Positions 1-9,743 of a DNA stretch of 64,000 bases are shown piece by piece. Origin of the DNA: Vinca minor (Eukaryota; Streptophyta; Magnoliopsida; Gentianales; Apocynaceae); NCBI GenBank assembly GCA_026122235.1, contig JAOCZM010000239.1:124001-188000 (forward strand), written 5' to 3'. A model generated the notes under the pieces. That model searched no databases. It saw only the letters and a program-made list of their open reading frames with translations, and was not told the DNA's origin. Positions within the stretch are counted from its first letter, which is position 1. Each line of letters starts with the position of its first letter. A program made the translations under genes and the position numbers.

Positions 1-18
1 ATGTTTGAAGTTCTATGT

Positions 19-60
<42 letters not shown>

Positions 61-1395
61 CATGTTTATAATATCTTTCTTCTATTTATCTTCCAACTAG
101 AAGTTCGTAACAAAATATTAAAAATCGTGTCTTGTTTATGGTGTACTTATTCTACAACCCTCGTGCATAAATTACACATGAAGTCGTATATTTTGTATAT
201 TGACTTGGTGAAGTGAGAATGGTATAGAAACCAATGAAAGAAACTGTTTACTTTGCAATAGATACTATTTTGTTTTTCTTTTTAATATAAAATAACGATT
301 TTATTTTTTAAACTTATACCTCGTGCATTGCACGTGCTTACATATTTTATGAAAAATCAAATGCAATAATAAACTAGCTTGGATAATATTCCTCACACTT
401 TTTTTAAAACGTCCTCTTTGTAAATGAGACTTTTTATTTTTTATTTTTTAGAACTAATTTTAAAAGACTAAAACATAGTTATGTCAGCTATATAAGTTAA
501 AAAAATTCAAGAGTTTTCCTTTTAAAATAAAAATGAAAAAAATCATAAATATGCAAAAATGAATGCAATAGAATTGTGCAATATGTCCACAACATCAACT
601 TGTAATTATTGTGATATTTGTAAATGAACTTTTCTATTGTATGTATAAATGTGATAGTTGTCTTACTTTTCTATTATAAATTTTCTATAGAAATTAGGAG
701 ATAATCGATCTTGTATTATATATCACCGTAGAGATCTACATAGTGTTATGCTATGCTCGGCGTTGTAAATGACACTCCGGTGTTATGTGCATATTAATCG
801 AATGGAATCAAAGGAAAGTATGAACAAGATTTTTGATACGTAGGTGAACTAAAAAGAACGAAGACTAAGAAAAAATTAAATACTTTTATTGAAGATTTGG
901 ACCTTAGAAAGCCTTTTGTTATATAGGTAGTTGAAAATCAGCCACATCTTTGTTCCCCTATATTTATAATGATGTAAATGACTTTCTCTACAAAATATAT
1001 TACTAAATAAAAAGTGGTTCCAACCACCCTCCACAAGTTTATATTTTGGCAGTATAAAAGTTAATGTTTTTCCTATTTACACTTTAACAAAGGATGGATA
1101 TGATCCAAAATTAAGACTGCGAGTATATATGTAATATAATTCCAAGAATGGCGAGCATAAACACATGTTTATGAACACCCCGATTGTGAAATAAATTAAA
1201 AAGAATGGTCATTTGCTACCATATATATAAATGATTTTGCTTCCACCTCTGCCTCCTCCGCCGCCCCCACTCCGACGGAGTCTACAATTTTCGAATACCC
1301 GACCAAAACTCAACAGATCAATTTGATCTACACGGATCATGATTCTCCTTCGTACGATATAACTAATCAGCAGAGTCACTACGATGAAATGAATT
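1..1395 (+). repeat. Tandem ~1.8-kb repeat unit, copy A, first part
   Basis: This is the first part of a unit that recurs head-to-tail at 21623, 23369, 30503, 32308 and 34248. It begins with a (TA)n tract. It then carries landmarks shared by all copies: a CGTGCA/TGCACG inverted repeat at 322-334, a CATAG/CTATG dyad near 740-756, and a proline/serine-coding CT-rich stretch at 1230-1280. The unit is broken at 1395 by a copia element and resumes at 8918. The plus-strand reading frame of the unit reads through CAA CAG near 1313, where copies B, C and D have CAA TAG. No gene outside the degenerate frame is seen. Confidence 0.9.
22..58. repeat. (TA)n microsatellite
   Basis: This is a pure TA dinucleotide run at the start of the tandem unit. 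The same position in the other copies carries TA runs of very different lengths. Confidence 0.95.
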
Positions 1396-1684
1396 TGTTA
1401 GCCCTAAGGGCGATCGAACTCGGTTTTTGATAATGGACAAACACTTGATGTTGTGTCTAATGTTTATATCTTTGTGATAGAATATCGGAACTAATATTGG
1501 AAGATCTAAGTACTTCAATCAAGCCATAATCAAGATTCAAAGTTACATCATTCAAGGCTCATCTATCAAGATTGAAGAATTTTTTTTTCTTCTTAAAACT
1601 AGACCATTTATAAGTATGGTCTAGTTTATTACAATTATATATATTATTAGACCTCTCCAGTGGAGGTCGACCTCACCAGAGGAG

Positions 1685-1905
1685 GAGTAGTAGAAGCCCG
1701 ACTGAGCGGGTGCCCCGTGAGGGTCGTAGAAGTCCCGTTGAGCGGGTGGGTCGTAGAAGTCCCGTTGAGCGGGTGCCCGTGAGGGTCATATAAGTCCCGC
1801 TCGTAGAAGTCCCGTTGAGCGGGTGTCGTAGAAGCCCGTTGAGCGGGTGCCCCGTGAGGGGAGTAGTAGAAGTCCCGTTTGAGCGGGTGCCCCGTGAGGG
1901 GAGTA
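1685..1905. repeat. GC-rich minisatellite inside the SINE body
   Basis: There are about six irregular repeats of a unit containing GTAGAAGTCCCGTTGAGCGG, several followed by GTGCCCCGTGAGGG. Each unit can form two tiny hairpins (CCCG-TTGA-GCGGG and CCCC-GTGA-GGGG). The spacing varies, and some repeats lack the second hairpin. Confidence 0.88.
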
Positions 1906-1910
1906 TAAGA

Positions 1911-1965
1911 CCTCACACAAGGGAACCCAAAGAAATGACAATTAAATCATTCCCCTTGTGTGAGG
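1911..1965. repeat. Inverted repeat (hairpin) next to SINE head
   Basis: CCTCACACAAGG at 1911-1922 is perfectly complementary to CCTTGTGTGAGG at 1954-1965, with a loop of about 31 bases. It lies between the tRNA-like head and the minisatellite. Confidence 0.85.
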
Positions 1966-2539
1966 TGGGTATCGAACCTTGGACCTCTCGGTCTCAGACA
2001 GTGGATGTTACCCACTGGGCTACCGTGCCTTCGATATCAAGATTGAAGATTGAAGACTTAGGTTTGGTTAGATTAGCTTTGTCGTTATAAGTCTTTATCT
2101 TATATAGCTCTAACCAAAGCTCTTATGAACATAAGCTCTACACTCTAGTCCTGCATGTTTTCATAAACACGTTTTCAAAAGGCTTAAGTTTCAAAAATGA
2201 TCTTTAACATGTGTTCTTATCCAAAAAGCATTTGATTTCATAGATAAGTCTTTTAGAAAAGTTTTCCAAGTGTTCTTACTTGTTACCTTTTTAGGAAAAC
2301 CTTTTAGACTTTAAAAGACTTCAAAATATTTCAAAACGTGTGAAAAATCAGCTTGGAAGTTCGGTCAACCGAGCAGATTTTGAGAGGTACAAAATGGAGC
2401 TTCGGTCGACCATAGGGGAGTTCGGTCGACCGACCCTGGGCAAAGTGGATCCGAAGTGCTCTGTTCGGTCCACCGAACTCTGCTTTTACTAGCCGTTATT
2501 TGACCGTTGGAGAATCGTTTTTCAGCCTATTTTGAAATG

Positions 2540-2547
2540 TATATATA
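2540..2547 (+). promoter_or_regulatory. Probable TATA box of the 5' LTR
   Basis: TATATATA is followed by CTCCCAAG and is conserved in the 3' LTR at 8305-8312. It lies downstream of the GGTCGACC repeats, which is where a U3 promoter would be expected. Confidence 0.5.
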
Positions 2548-3161
2548 CTCCCAAGCTTGAGAATCATTAAAAGACTTGAAAATACAATATAGATTGATTT
2601 CTTATCAAGTCTAAACACCTTCAAAGAAAAAACACTTGATCTCCATGATCTAAATCATTCAAAGGTGTTCTTTTAAAAAGCAAGACAAAGAGTGTGCTTC
2701 ATATGTTCATGAGCTGAAATTGTTTGTACTTCAAAGGTATATTTCTCACTTATAAGAGTGATTAACCTTGTTCTTTAAACATTCAATTCCCTCTCTAAGT
2801 GATTGGGTAATTCTTGTAAAAGTCCTACTTTGTGTGGGCAATTTGTAAAGACCTACTTTGTGTGGGCAAGTTCTTAGTGAGCTTTTGGATTGTGGTTGTG
2901 TTGTAAAACTCTTAGTGAGTTAGCCACATTTGTACAAAATCTTCTTAGTGAAGTTGTTGAAATCCTTGGGTGCGGCTCAAGGTAGTGGATGTAGATTCTA
3001 AGTGAATCGAACCACTCTAAATCCTTTGTCTTGTTGATTGGGTTTTGCATTGCTTTTATTCTTCTTGCTCAAACTTCCAATAGCTTTGCAAAGAATTGAA
3101 AAAGTTTACAAGTTTAGTTAAAACCCAATTCACCCCCCCCCCCCCTCTTGTGTTTGACAAT

Positions 3162-3173
3162 TGGTATCAGAGC
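3162..3173 (+). other. Primer binding site, initiator tRNA-Met
   Basis: TGGTATCAGAGC lies two bases after the 5' LTR end. It is the standard plant LTR-element sequence complementary to the 3' end of initiator tRNA-Met, and it fixes the inner edge of the LTR. Confidence 0.95.
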
Positions 3174-3213
3174 CTAGTCTTCACATTTAGCTTAATAGCT
3201 TGAAGAAAAGATT

Positions 3214-4785
3214 ATGGCCGGTAATTCCGCATTGGCGTATCTAGAGGGGTCTTCCACCATTAGGCCACCACTTTTTGATGGAAATAATTATGAGGCTTGG
3301 AAGGAACGATTCAAGATATATGTGTGCTCAATAGATTATTCTTTATGGCATATATTTGAAGTTGGTCCATATGTGCCTATGAAGATGGTGGATGGTGTTC
3401 AAGTGCCAAAGCCGGACAAGGAGTTAAATGAGCTTGAGTCCAAGAAGATGACTCAAAATTACAAGGCAATGAACATCCTTAGTTGTGCCTTAAGTCAAGA
3501 TGAGTACAACCGTGTCCTTGGAAGAAAATCCGCACACTCCATGTGGAAAATGCTTGAGGTTACTCATGAAGGCACAAATCAAATCAAGGAGTCTAGGTTA
3601 AAATTGCTTGTTAGAGAATATGAGCTCTTCTCCATGAAGCCAAATGAGTCAATAAATGAGATGAGCACAAGATTCACTAATGTGATAAATGGCTTGAAGT
3701 CTTATGGCAAAGAGTACACCATGGGTGAAATGAATAGGAAGATTCTCAATTCTCTTCCTAAAAGTTGGGAAAATAAAGCCCTTGCCATTGAAGAATCCAA
3801 GAATTTAAAGACCTATTCAACGGAGGAACTTCTTGGCTCACTACTTGCCTTTGAGATGAAGATAAAGAAAAATAGTTCTACAAAGGGTAGTGATCTTGAG
3901 TCCATCATCAATAAAGAAGAAGAAGAGAATTTGTTCTTCAATCTCAAAAATGCAAAGTGCTTGTTAAGCCATTGGGATGAAGAAGTTAGTGAGGAGGATC
4001 AAGAAGGGAGTGGTGATGAAGAAGAAGATGAAAATGCAAATGTTTGCTTCATGGCTTTTGGTAATGAGGTACATCTTTCTCCCTCCCCTTCAAATTCTCA
4101 TAATGATAATGATGATGATGATGAGGATGATCCTAATGAGCTTTTAATTGATATGTATGATCAATTGAAAAATTGTGCAAAGCAAAACAAAGATATGAAG
4201 CTTAAAATTGAATCTTTGCTTGTTGATAACAAAAAGCTTTGTGATGAGGTTGATTGCATGAAAATCGAAAATGAAAAACTTATTGCTACATGCAACTCTT
4301 CTTCATTAAAGTATCTAGAAGCATATGATCAATTGACATCTCTTGAACTCAAACTTGTTGAATTTGATCTTTTGGAGAACAAAGTTAAAGATCTTACCCT
4401 TCTTGTTGAAAACTTTACTAAGGGTAAGAAAAATCTTGATCAAATTCTTGGCATGCAATGTGCTTCACATGATAAACATGGCCTTGGTTATATTGCTAAA
4501 CATGTTGATATTGCTAGCTCTTCTCTTAAACCTAAGAATCATATTGTAAATGCTAGAATGTCACATAGGCCAAGTAGTTATCTTGTGCATGCTCACAAAT
4601 CTCCTAAGCCACACATTTGTTGCACATATTGTGGAAAACATGGTCATACTAATGTTAGATGCCATGTTAAGAAGAAGATTGAAAAAGGGGTAAAAACTAT
4701 TTGGAAAGTTAAACGTATTTCAACTAACCCCCAAGGACCCAAACAAATGTGGGTACCAAAAGCTACTCCTCCCTTGATCTTATAA
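3214..4785 (+). CDS. gag: Copia-type Gag polyprotein with zinc knuckle
   Basis: This intact ORF of 523 codons begins 40 bases after the primer site. Residues about 15-230 look like the UBN2/DUF4219 gag domain of copia elements, including the pattern PPLFDGNNYEAWK near the N-terminus. An acidic stretch with runs of Glu and Asp follows at about 255-310. A long charged helical, probably coiled-coil region covers about 310-415. A CCHC zinc knuckle, C-x2-C-x4-H-x4-C, lies near residues 470-485 (CTYCGKHGHTNVRC), then a basic tail. Gag packages the element RNA into cytoplasmic particles. The frame stops without any pol domain following, so the protein would depend on enzymes from a relative. The uninterrupted frame fits a young or selected element. 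Confidence 0.92.
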   Translation: MAGNSALAYLEGSSTIRPPLFDGNNYEAWKERFKIYVCSIDYSLWHIFEVGPYVPMKMVDGVQVPKPDKELNELESKKMTQNYKAMNILSCALSQDEYNRVLGRKSAHSMWKMLEVTHEGTNQIKESRLKLLVREYELFSMKPNESINEMSTRFTNVINGLKSYGKEYTMGEMNRKILNSLPKSWENKALAIEESKNLKTYSTEELLGSLLAFEMKIKKNSSTKGSDLESIINKEEEENLFFNLKNAKCLLSHWDEEVSEEDQEGSGDEEEDENANVCFMAFGNEVHLSPSPSNSHNDNDDDDEDDPNELLIDMYDQLKNCAKQNKDMKLKIESLLVDNKKLCDEVDCMKIENEKLIATCNSSSLKYLEAYDQLTSLELKLVEFDLLENKVKDLTLLVENFTKGKKNLDQILGMQCASHDKHGLGYIAKHVDIASSSLKPKNHIVNARMSHRPSSYLVHAHKSPKPHICCTYCGKHGHTNVRCHVKKKIEKGVKTIWKVKRISTNPQGPKQMWVPKATPPLIL

Positions 4786-7618
4786 GTTCTTATAAGTTAG
4801 ATGTATGCCACAAAGGTTAAATGAACTTGATTCGAAGAGAAGTGGCATTGGGGAGAAGTAAAAGGAGATGTGCTAAAGGAAGAAATTCAAAAGCACTCCT
4901 TAACACTTGGATTCTCAAAGCTCAAATGTTAATCAATTGGAGAACCAAGTTGCTTAGATACATAGAGCAAAGCATCAAGTGATGACAAGAGCCAAAGTAT
5001 CAATCCAATGTCTTCATCACTTGATAAGAAAGCAAAGGTATCAAAATCACCTTCTCTTAACACTTTAATTAATGTGTTTAAGTGTTTTGATATATATACA
5101 TGCTTGCTCTTATACATGTTGCATCTCACATTCTTGAAGTTTATTTTATATAGATAACCTTTAGCATGTTCTTTATTGTCCATGTCTATTTAGCTAAGGT
5201 ATCTATGAGATATAACATATGCAACTTGATTGATTCTTGTTTTATCATGTCATTTTCAATTAAGAATCCTTCTAGTTGTTTTGGTTTTTGATTTGCATGA
5301 TCCTTATGAATATTTGTGTTACTTGAGATTTTGAGCTAATCAAGAAGGACCTTTAAAAAGGTACCACATTAGTTCTCAAAAATTCCTTGTAGGTAACAAA
5401 GAGTTCTAAACTTCAAGAAGAAGATATGAACTACAAGGAATGACACAAGTGAGCTAAGACTCCAAGAAAAGAGTCAAGTGCCAAGGATCACAAGATTGTA
5501 GAGGGTTCATCAAAAGAAAAGTCACCCATCAATGATGACTCTACAATTGTCATGAAAAGAAGAGGAGATTGCTTTCATTTCATCAATCAAGGATGAACAA
5601 CAAAGAAAATGGAGCAATCACATGTCAACCTCTCAATGAGCTTCATATGGTAGTGATGATCATGAAATAGATCACACAAAAGGCCTCTATGGACTTGTTG
5701 ATAATGAAGATCAACCAAAATGGTAAGAAGTCCAAGCTCAAAGAGCATTGAGGTACAAGGCTTAACTCATCTCTTGTAGGTGATCAATGTTTTGTTTTTA
5801 ATCCTTGTGATGCAATCTCATTTTAAAACCCCCTCCCCTCTTTTATTTAGTGTCTTATGCTTTGGGGGAGTCTGTATTTGCTATGTTTTTACTTGATCTT
5901 CATTGCATATAGGGGTTGTGTTTTTATTCAAGTCTTTAGCATTTATCTTATGTGGTTGATCGTCTAGATGCTTGACTTAGGATGTAAACTGTGATTATGG
6001 CATTGATTATGCCATGGGTTGTGTCTCTTTGTATGGTTGGATGTAGCATAACCTAAGAGGGAGTTTTTCAAATGTTTTCAACTCATACCTCCCTCATAAT
6101 ATGTCCTGTATGTTCAATTGTTCTTATTTTACATCATCACATCACTTGTTGGCTTGTTTTTCATCTTTTAACTCTTATAGCCAACTTGTGTAAGTTATTT
6201 TGGAAGTTATTGTGTTATAAATGTTTTTGTCTTCAATTGGTATCACATATACTCTACCTCAATAACTTTGAGATCATATTCTTCATTTTCTTATCCTTTG
6301 TGATCTCATTATAGTTTTTGGTTAGTATCACTTTAAGAGTTGCTACACTCATTTAGCTAACCATTAACTTGTTAGAGGAATGTACTCCAAGTGCTATCTT
6401 ACACTTCCTCTACTTCTATTGGTTGTGATACATGTGCTTAACTCATGTATTCATGGTATTTCTTCCACTTGTACTTTCAAACGTGTTTTACAATTGGCTA
6501 TATTTACAATTGGTATCATGTTTTACAATTAGTCAATTGGTATCAAACTTGGTTTTATCTCAAATAGCTAACATCGTTTGTTTGATAAACGGGGAGATTG
6601 CTCTTTAAGGTTTATTCCGTATCTCCTCTGTTTTTAGCTTAGGTTGATATTCTTTTTGAGCCATAAATGACCATCTTTTGGTTTTATGTGTCATTATGGA
6701 CTCCTTGTTTTTAGAAATCAACCAAGCTTATTCATAAGTAATCCTTCTTCATAATTATTGTTGGTCTTTAGGATTGATCTTTTGGTTCTTATTTTATCAA
6801 TCTACAAGACCATCAAGTTGTCTCCATGATTTTTATGTTTTTCTTTATATGGGAGGATTATTAAATTTCATCAAGCTTCTCCAAAATGAATCTTTACTTT
6901 TCGTTAAAATGCTTTTCTTATTGGCGCTCTGATATTCCTTTTTGATTTTGACAAAAAGGGGGAGAATTTTTAGTGTTGCAAATGTGCCAAGAGAAGTAAT
7001 TTACAAAAGGAGAATGCTTAGAACTTGCAAAATGGGAGAGATAAGGGATTCTTTGATATAGGGGGAGTAGAATTTTTTTTTGAGAAAACTTCTACTTGTC
7101 TGGATCCTTAATATCCTTATCTCATGCATACATTTAGTATCTTATTTTTACATATTATTCCCATTTGCATCAATGTTTTGTCATCATCAAAAAGGGGGAG
7201 ATTGTTAGCCCGAAGGGAAAAATATCCTTTGTTGTTTTGATGATAACAAACCATTGATAGTTCTAATGTTTGTGTGAGCATGTTCTTTGCAATAGGATCC
7301 TTAGCACTCACATCGACATTGATGAAAATGGTAAGTTAGCTTCTTGTGTAAACTAAGGTATGTATATTACACACAAGAATGCTATTATATGGAAGGAAGG
7401 AGGCAAGGAGGTTGGTTGGGAAATAGGGCTCTTCAAAGAGTCCCTAATGTATATGGCATAAGAACTTAATATGCTAGTGCTTATGTTTCTCGTTCTATCT
7501 TGGTTTATCTTATAAGCACTTAGCTTTACACTTATTTGTTCTTATATCCTTTTGCCATGCTTCCTTGTACTTAAAATTGTCCATATCCTATCTAATTACA
7601 TCAAAGTTTGACATAATC
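4786..7618 (+). other. Non-coding internal region of the copia element
   Basis: About 2.8 kb between gag and the polypurine tract has no ORF resembling pol. It carries several ACAATTGGTATCA-like strings, at about 6235-6246 and 6486-6546, which resemble the LTR-end/primer-site junction. Polypurine AAAAAGGGGGAGA occurs at about 6953-6965 and again at about 7188-7202. A second LTR-like start (TGTTAGCCCGAAGGG) lies at 7203. The region looks like accumulated, rearranged element ends rather than a gene. Confidence 0.75.
7203..7618 (+). repeat. Cryptic, diverged LTR start inside the copia element
   Basis: TGTTAGCCCGAAGGG follows a polypurine tract just as the true 3' LTR start TGTTAGCCCTAAGGG does at 7633. 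The next bases share the layout of a GTTTTGATGATAACAAA-like string followed by a TCTAATGTTT string. It is therefore probably a relic of another LTR of the same lineage, without a matching end. Confidence 0.55.
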
Positions 7619-7632
7619 AAAAAGGGGGAGAT
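7619..7632 (+). other. Polypurine tract
   Basis: AAAAAGGGGGAGAT directly precedes the 3' LTR. It is the normal position and composition of the plus-strand primer for LTR element reverse transcription. Confidence 0.9.
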
Positions 7633-8917
7633 TGTTAGCCCTAAGGGCGATCGAACTCGGTTTTTGATAATGGACAAACACTTGATGTTGTGTCTAATGT
7701 TTATATCTTTGTGATAGAATATCGGAACTAATATTGGAAGCTCTAAGTACTTCAATCAAGCCATAATCAAGATTCAAAGTTATATCATTCAAGGCTCATC
7801 TATCAAGATTGAAGATTGAAGACTTAGGTTTGGTTAGATTAGCTTTGTCGTTATAAGTCTTTATCTTATATAGCTCTAACCAAAGCTCTTATGAACATAA
7901 GCTCTACACTCTAGTCCTGCATGTTTTCATAAACACGTTTTCAAAAGGCTTAAGTTTCAAAATGATCTTTAACATGTGTTCTTATCCAAAAAGTATTTGA
8001 TTTCATAGATAAGTCTTTTAGAAAAGTTTTCCAAGTGTTCTTACTTGTTACCTTTTTAGGAAAACCTTTTAGACTTTAAAAGACTTCAAAAGATTTCAAA
8101 ACGTGTGAAAAATCAGCTTGGAAATTCGGTCAACCGAGCAGATTCTGAGAGGTACAAAATGGAGCTTCGGTCGACCATAGGGGAGTTCGGTCGACCGACC
8201 CTGGGCAAAGTGGATCCGAAGTGCTCTGTTCGGTCCACCGAACTCTGCTTTTACTAGCCGTTATTTGACCGTTGAAGAATCGTTTTCCAGCCTATTTTGA
8301 AATGTATATATACTCCCAAGCTTGAGAATCATTAAAAAACTTGAAAATACAATATAGATTGATTTCTTATCAAGTCTAAACACCTTCAAAGCAAAAACAC
8401 TTGATCTCCATGATCTAAATCATTCAAAGGTGTTCTTTCAAAAAGCAAGACAAAGAGTGTGCTTCATATGTTCAAGAGCTGAAATTGTTTGTACTTCAAA
8501 GGTATATTTCTCACTTATAAGAGTGATTAACCTTGTTCTTTAAACATTCAATTCCCTCTCTAAGTGATTGGGTAATTCTTGTAAAAGTCCTACTTTGTGT
8601 GGGCAATTTGTAAAGACCTACTTTGTGTGGGCAAGTTCTTAGTGAGCTTTTGGATTGTGGTTGTGTTGTAAAACTCTTAGTGAGTTAGCCACATTTGTAC
8701 AAAGTCTTCTTAGTGAAGTTGTTGAAATCCTTGGGTGCGGCTCAAGGTAGTGGATGTAGAGTCTAAGTGAATCGAACCACTCTAAATCCTTTGTCTTGTT
8801 GATTGGGTTTTGCATTGCTTTTATTCTTCTTTCTCAAACTTCCAATAGCTTTGCAAAGAATTGAAAAAGTTTACAAGTTTAGTTAAAACCCAATTCACCC
8901 CCCTCTTGTGTTTTACA
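7633..8917 (+). repeat. 3' LTR of the gag-only copia element
   Basis: It is 1285 bases long, begins TGTTAGCC and ends TTTTACA. It matches the 5' LTR without the SINE, and it shows the uninterrupted SINE target site near 7801-7820. A TATATATA box lies at 8305-8312. The duplication GAATT follows at 8918-8922. Confidence 0.93.
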
Positions 8918-9163
8918 GAATTTCATGCATATTTGGTTTGCTACCGACATCAATGGCTAGTTGACTGATTCTGGTGCCGGAAAATCCGCCGTCGAAGTTC
9001 ATGCAAATCATCAAAATGAGAATCTCGACATTTCAGTGCAACTTGACGATTATCTCTATCGTCTCTTGAAAGTAGGAGAATTAATGGCTCCGCCAGCAAT
9101 TTCCTGCCAGAATTACCCTAACATGGAGATCATGAATAATGAAGAGAAACCAGATGGAAGAGA
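8918..9163 (+). repeat. Tandem unit copy A, second part
   Basis: The unit resumes in register after the copia element. It contains the degenerate frame that includes VQLDDYLYRLLK and ends abruptly at about 9163, where the sequence switches from the unit to LINE ORF1. The unit's last ~350 bases, up to the next (TA)n, are missing. Confidence 0.85.
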
Positions 9164-9701
9164 AACCAGAGGATTTACCCGCTCCCGACTCAGTGTCACC
9201 AGTTTTGTTGAAAGATACAGCGGAGCCGACTCCAGTCACGAAAATTCCGGTTGCAGACCCAGTGCAATTGGTGGAGCTGGATTCGCCGTCGTCGGGGAAT
9301 CAGCAGCCGGTAGAAGAAGTTCGGTCACAAGATGATCTTTCCAACCGGGCCATAGTTAATATATGGAACCGGGGTGGATTAATCAGGGATGATTCCCGGT
9401 TTTTTCTGCGCTCCATATAGCCGGTGGAACAGGATGAATATGCATACTCGGCTAAGAAGGCGTTGCCTGAAGCAGAAGTACCGAGCCGTGAGGGCTGGGA
9501 GGATTTCAGAATTTTTTCCAGCAACCTTGGACAGCACGAGCAGCGCAACTTAAATCTGCTCAGGTTGAAAGTCTAGTCCTAGACCTTGGTGCCATTCCGA
9601 GGGTTGAAGTGGCTGTACCTAAGTCACGTCGCCGGAAAGTCTATGAGGGGGAGGTGCGAAAATCCGCAAGGCTTGCGCAACAAGGGTCTAGGTCACTTTG
9701 A
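9164..9701 (+). pseudogene. LINE-A ORF1, C-terminal remnant
   Basis: Only the tail of the RNA-binding ORF1 protein is present. The frame contains a stop at about 9418, where TAG follows CGCTCCATA, and continues beyond it. It closes at TGA 9699-9701 after a basic RKSARLAQQG stretch, comparable to the ending RRSPRL in the ORF1 copies of LINE-B and LINE-G. The DUF4283 domain and zinc knuckle are missing because of the 5' truncation. Confidence 0.7.
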
Positions 9702-9743
9702 GGGGTAATTTCCCTCCGCTTTTATTTTACTATCATTGTTTTT

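Larger units (their letters stand above)
1579..2034 (-). mobile_element. tRNA-derived SINE inserted in the LTR
   Basis: This insertion is absent from the sister LTR and is flanked by a 15-bp duplication, TATCAAGATTGAAGA (1564-1578 and 2035-2049). Read on the minus strand, it opens with a tRNA-like head. RNA polymerase III box A (TAGCCCAGTGGG) is at 2011-2022 and box B (GGTTCGATACC) is at 1968-1978. It ends in an A-rich tail, seen as T-rich sequence at about 1580-1595. The body holds a 12-bp inverted repeat (1911-1922 with 1954-1965) and a GC-rich minisatellite. The SINE family was not recognised. Orientation and class are well supported by boxes, tail and target duplication. Confidence 0.92.
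1396..3159 (+). repeat. 5' LTR of the gag-only copia element
   Basis: It matches the 3' LTR at 7633-8917 except for a 456-bp SINE plus its target duplication. The boundaries are TGTTAGCC and TTTGACA. It contains copies of a TTCGGTCGACC motif between about 2360 and 2480 and a TATATATA box at 2540-2547. A poly-C run at about 3132-3145 is longer here than in the 3' LTR. Confidence 0.93.
1396..8917 (+). mobile_element. Gag-only Ty1-copia LTR retrotransposon (TR-GAG type)
   Basis: The element starts TG, ends CA and is flanked by the 5-bp duplication GAATT (1391-1395 and 8918-8922). Removing it restores the tandem unit exactly. It has two LTRs (1396-3159 and 7633-8917), a tRNA-Met primer site at 3162-3173, one gag ORF and a polypurine tract at 7619-7632. 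No protease, integrase, RT or RNase H coding is found in the 2.8 kb after gag, so it is non-autonomous. By eye the LTRs differ at about 16 positions over about 1285 bases, apart from the SINE insertion, which suggests a fairly recent insertion. The architecture matches the TR-GAG class described in plants. Confidence 0.93.

Noticed and set aside
322..334. Palindromic CGTGCA repeats as a CRISPR-like array
   Set aside because: The spacing is about 1.8 kb, equal to the unit length, with near-identical sequence between. This is a plant satellite-like array, not repeats with unique spacers.
1647..2090. Two open frames across the SINE minisatellite (both strands)
   Set aside because: They are low-complexity translations of a tandem repeat within a SINE. 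They have no start context or homologue, and the SINE is absent from the sister LTR.
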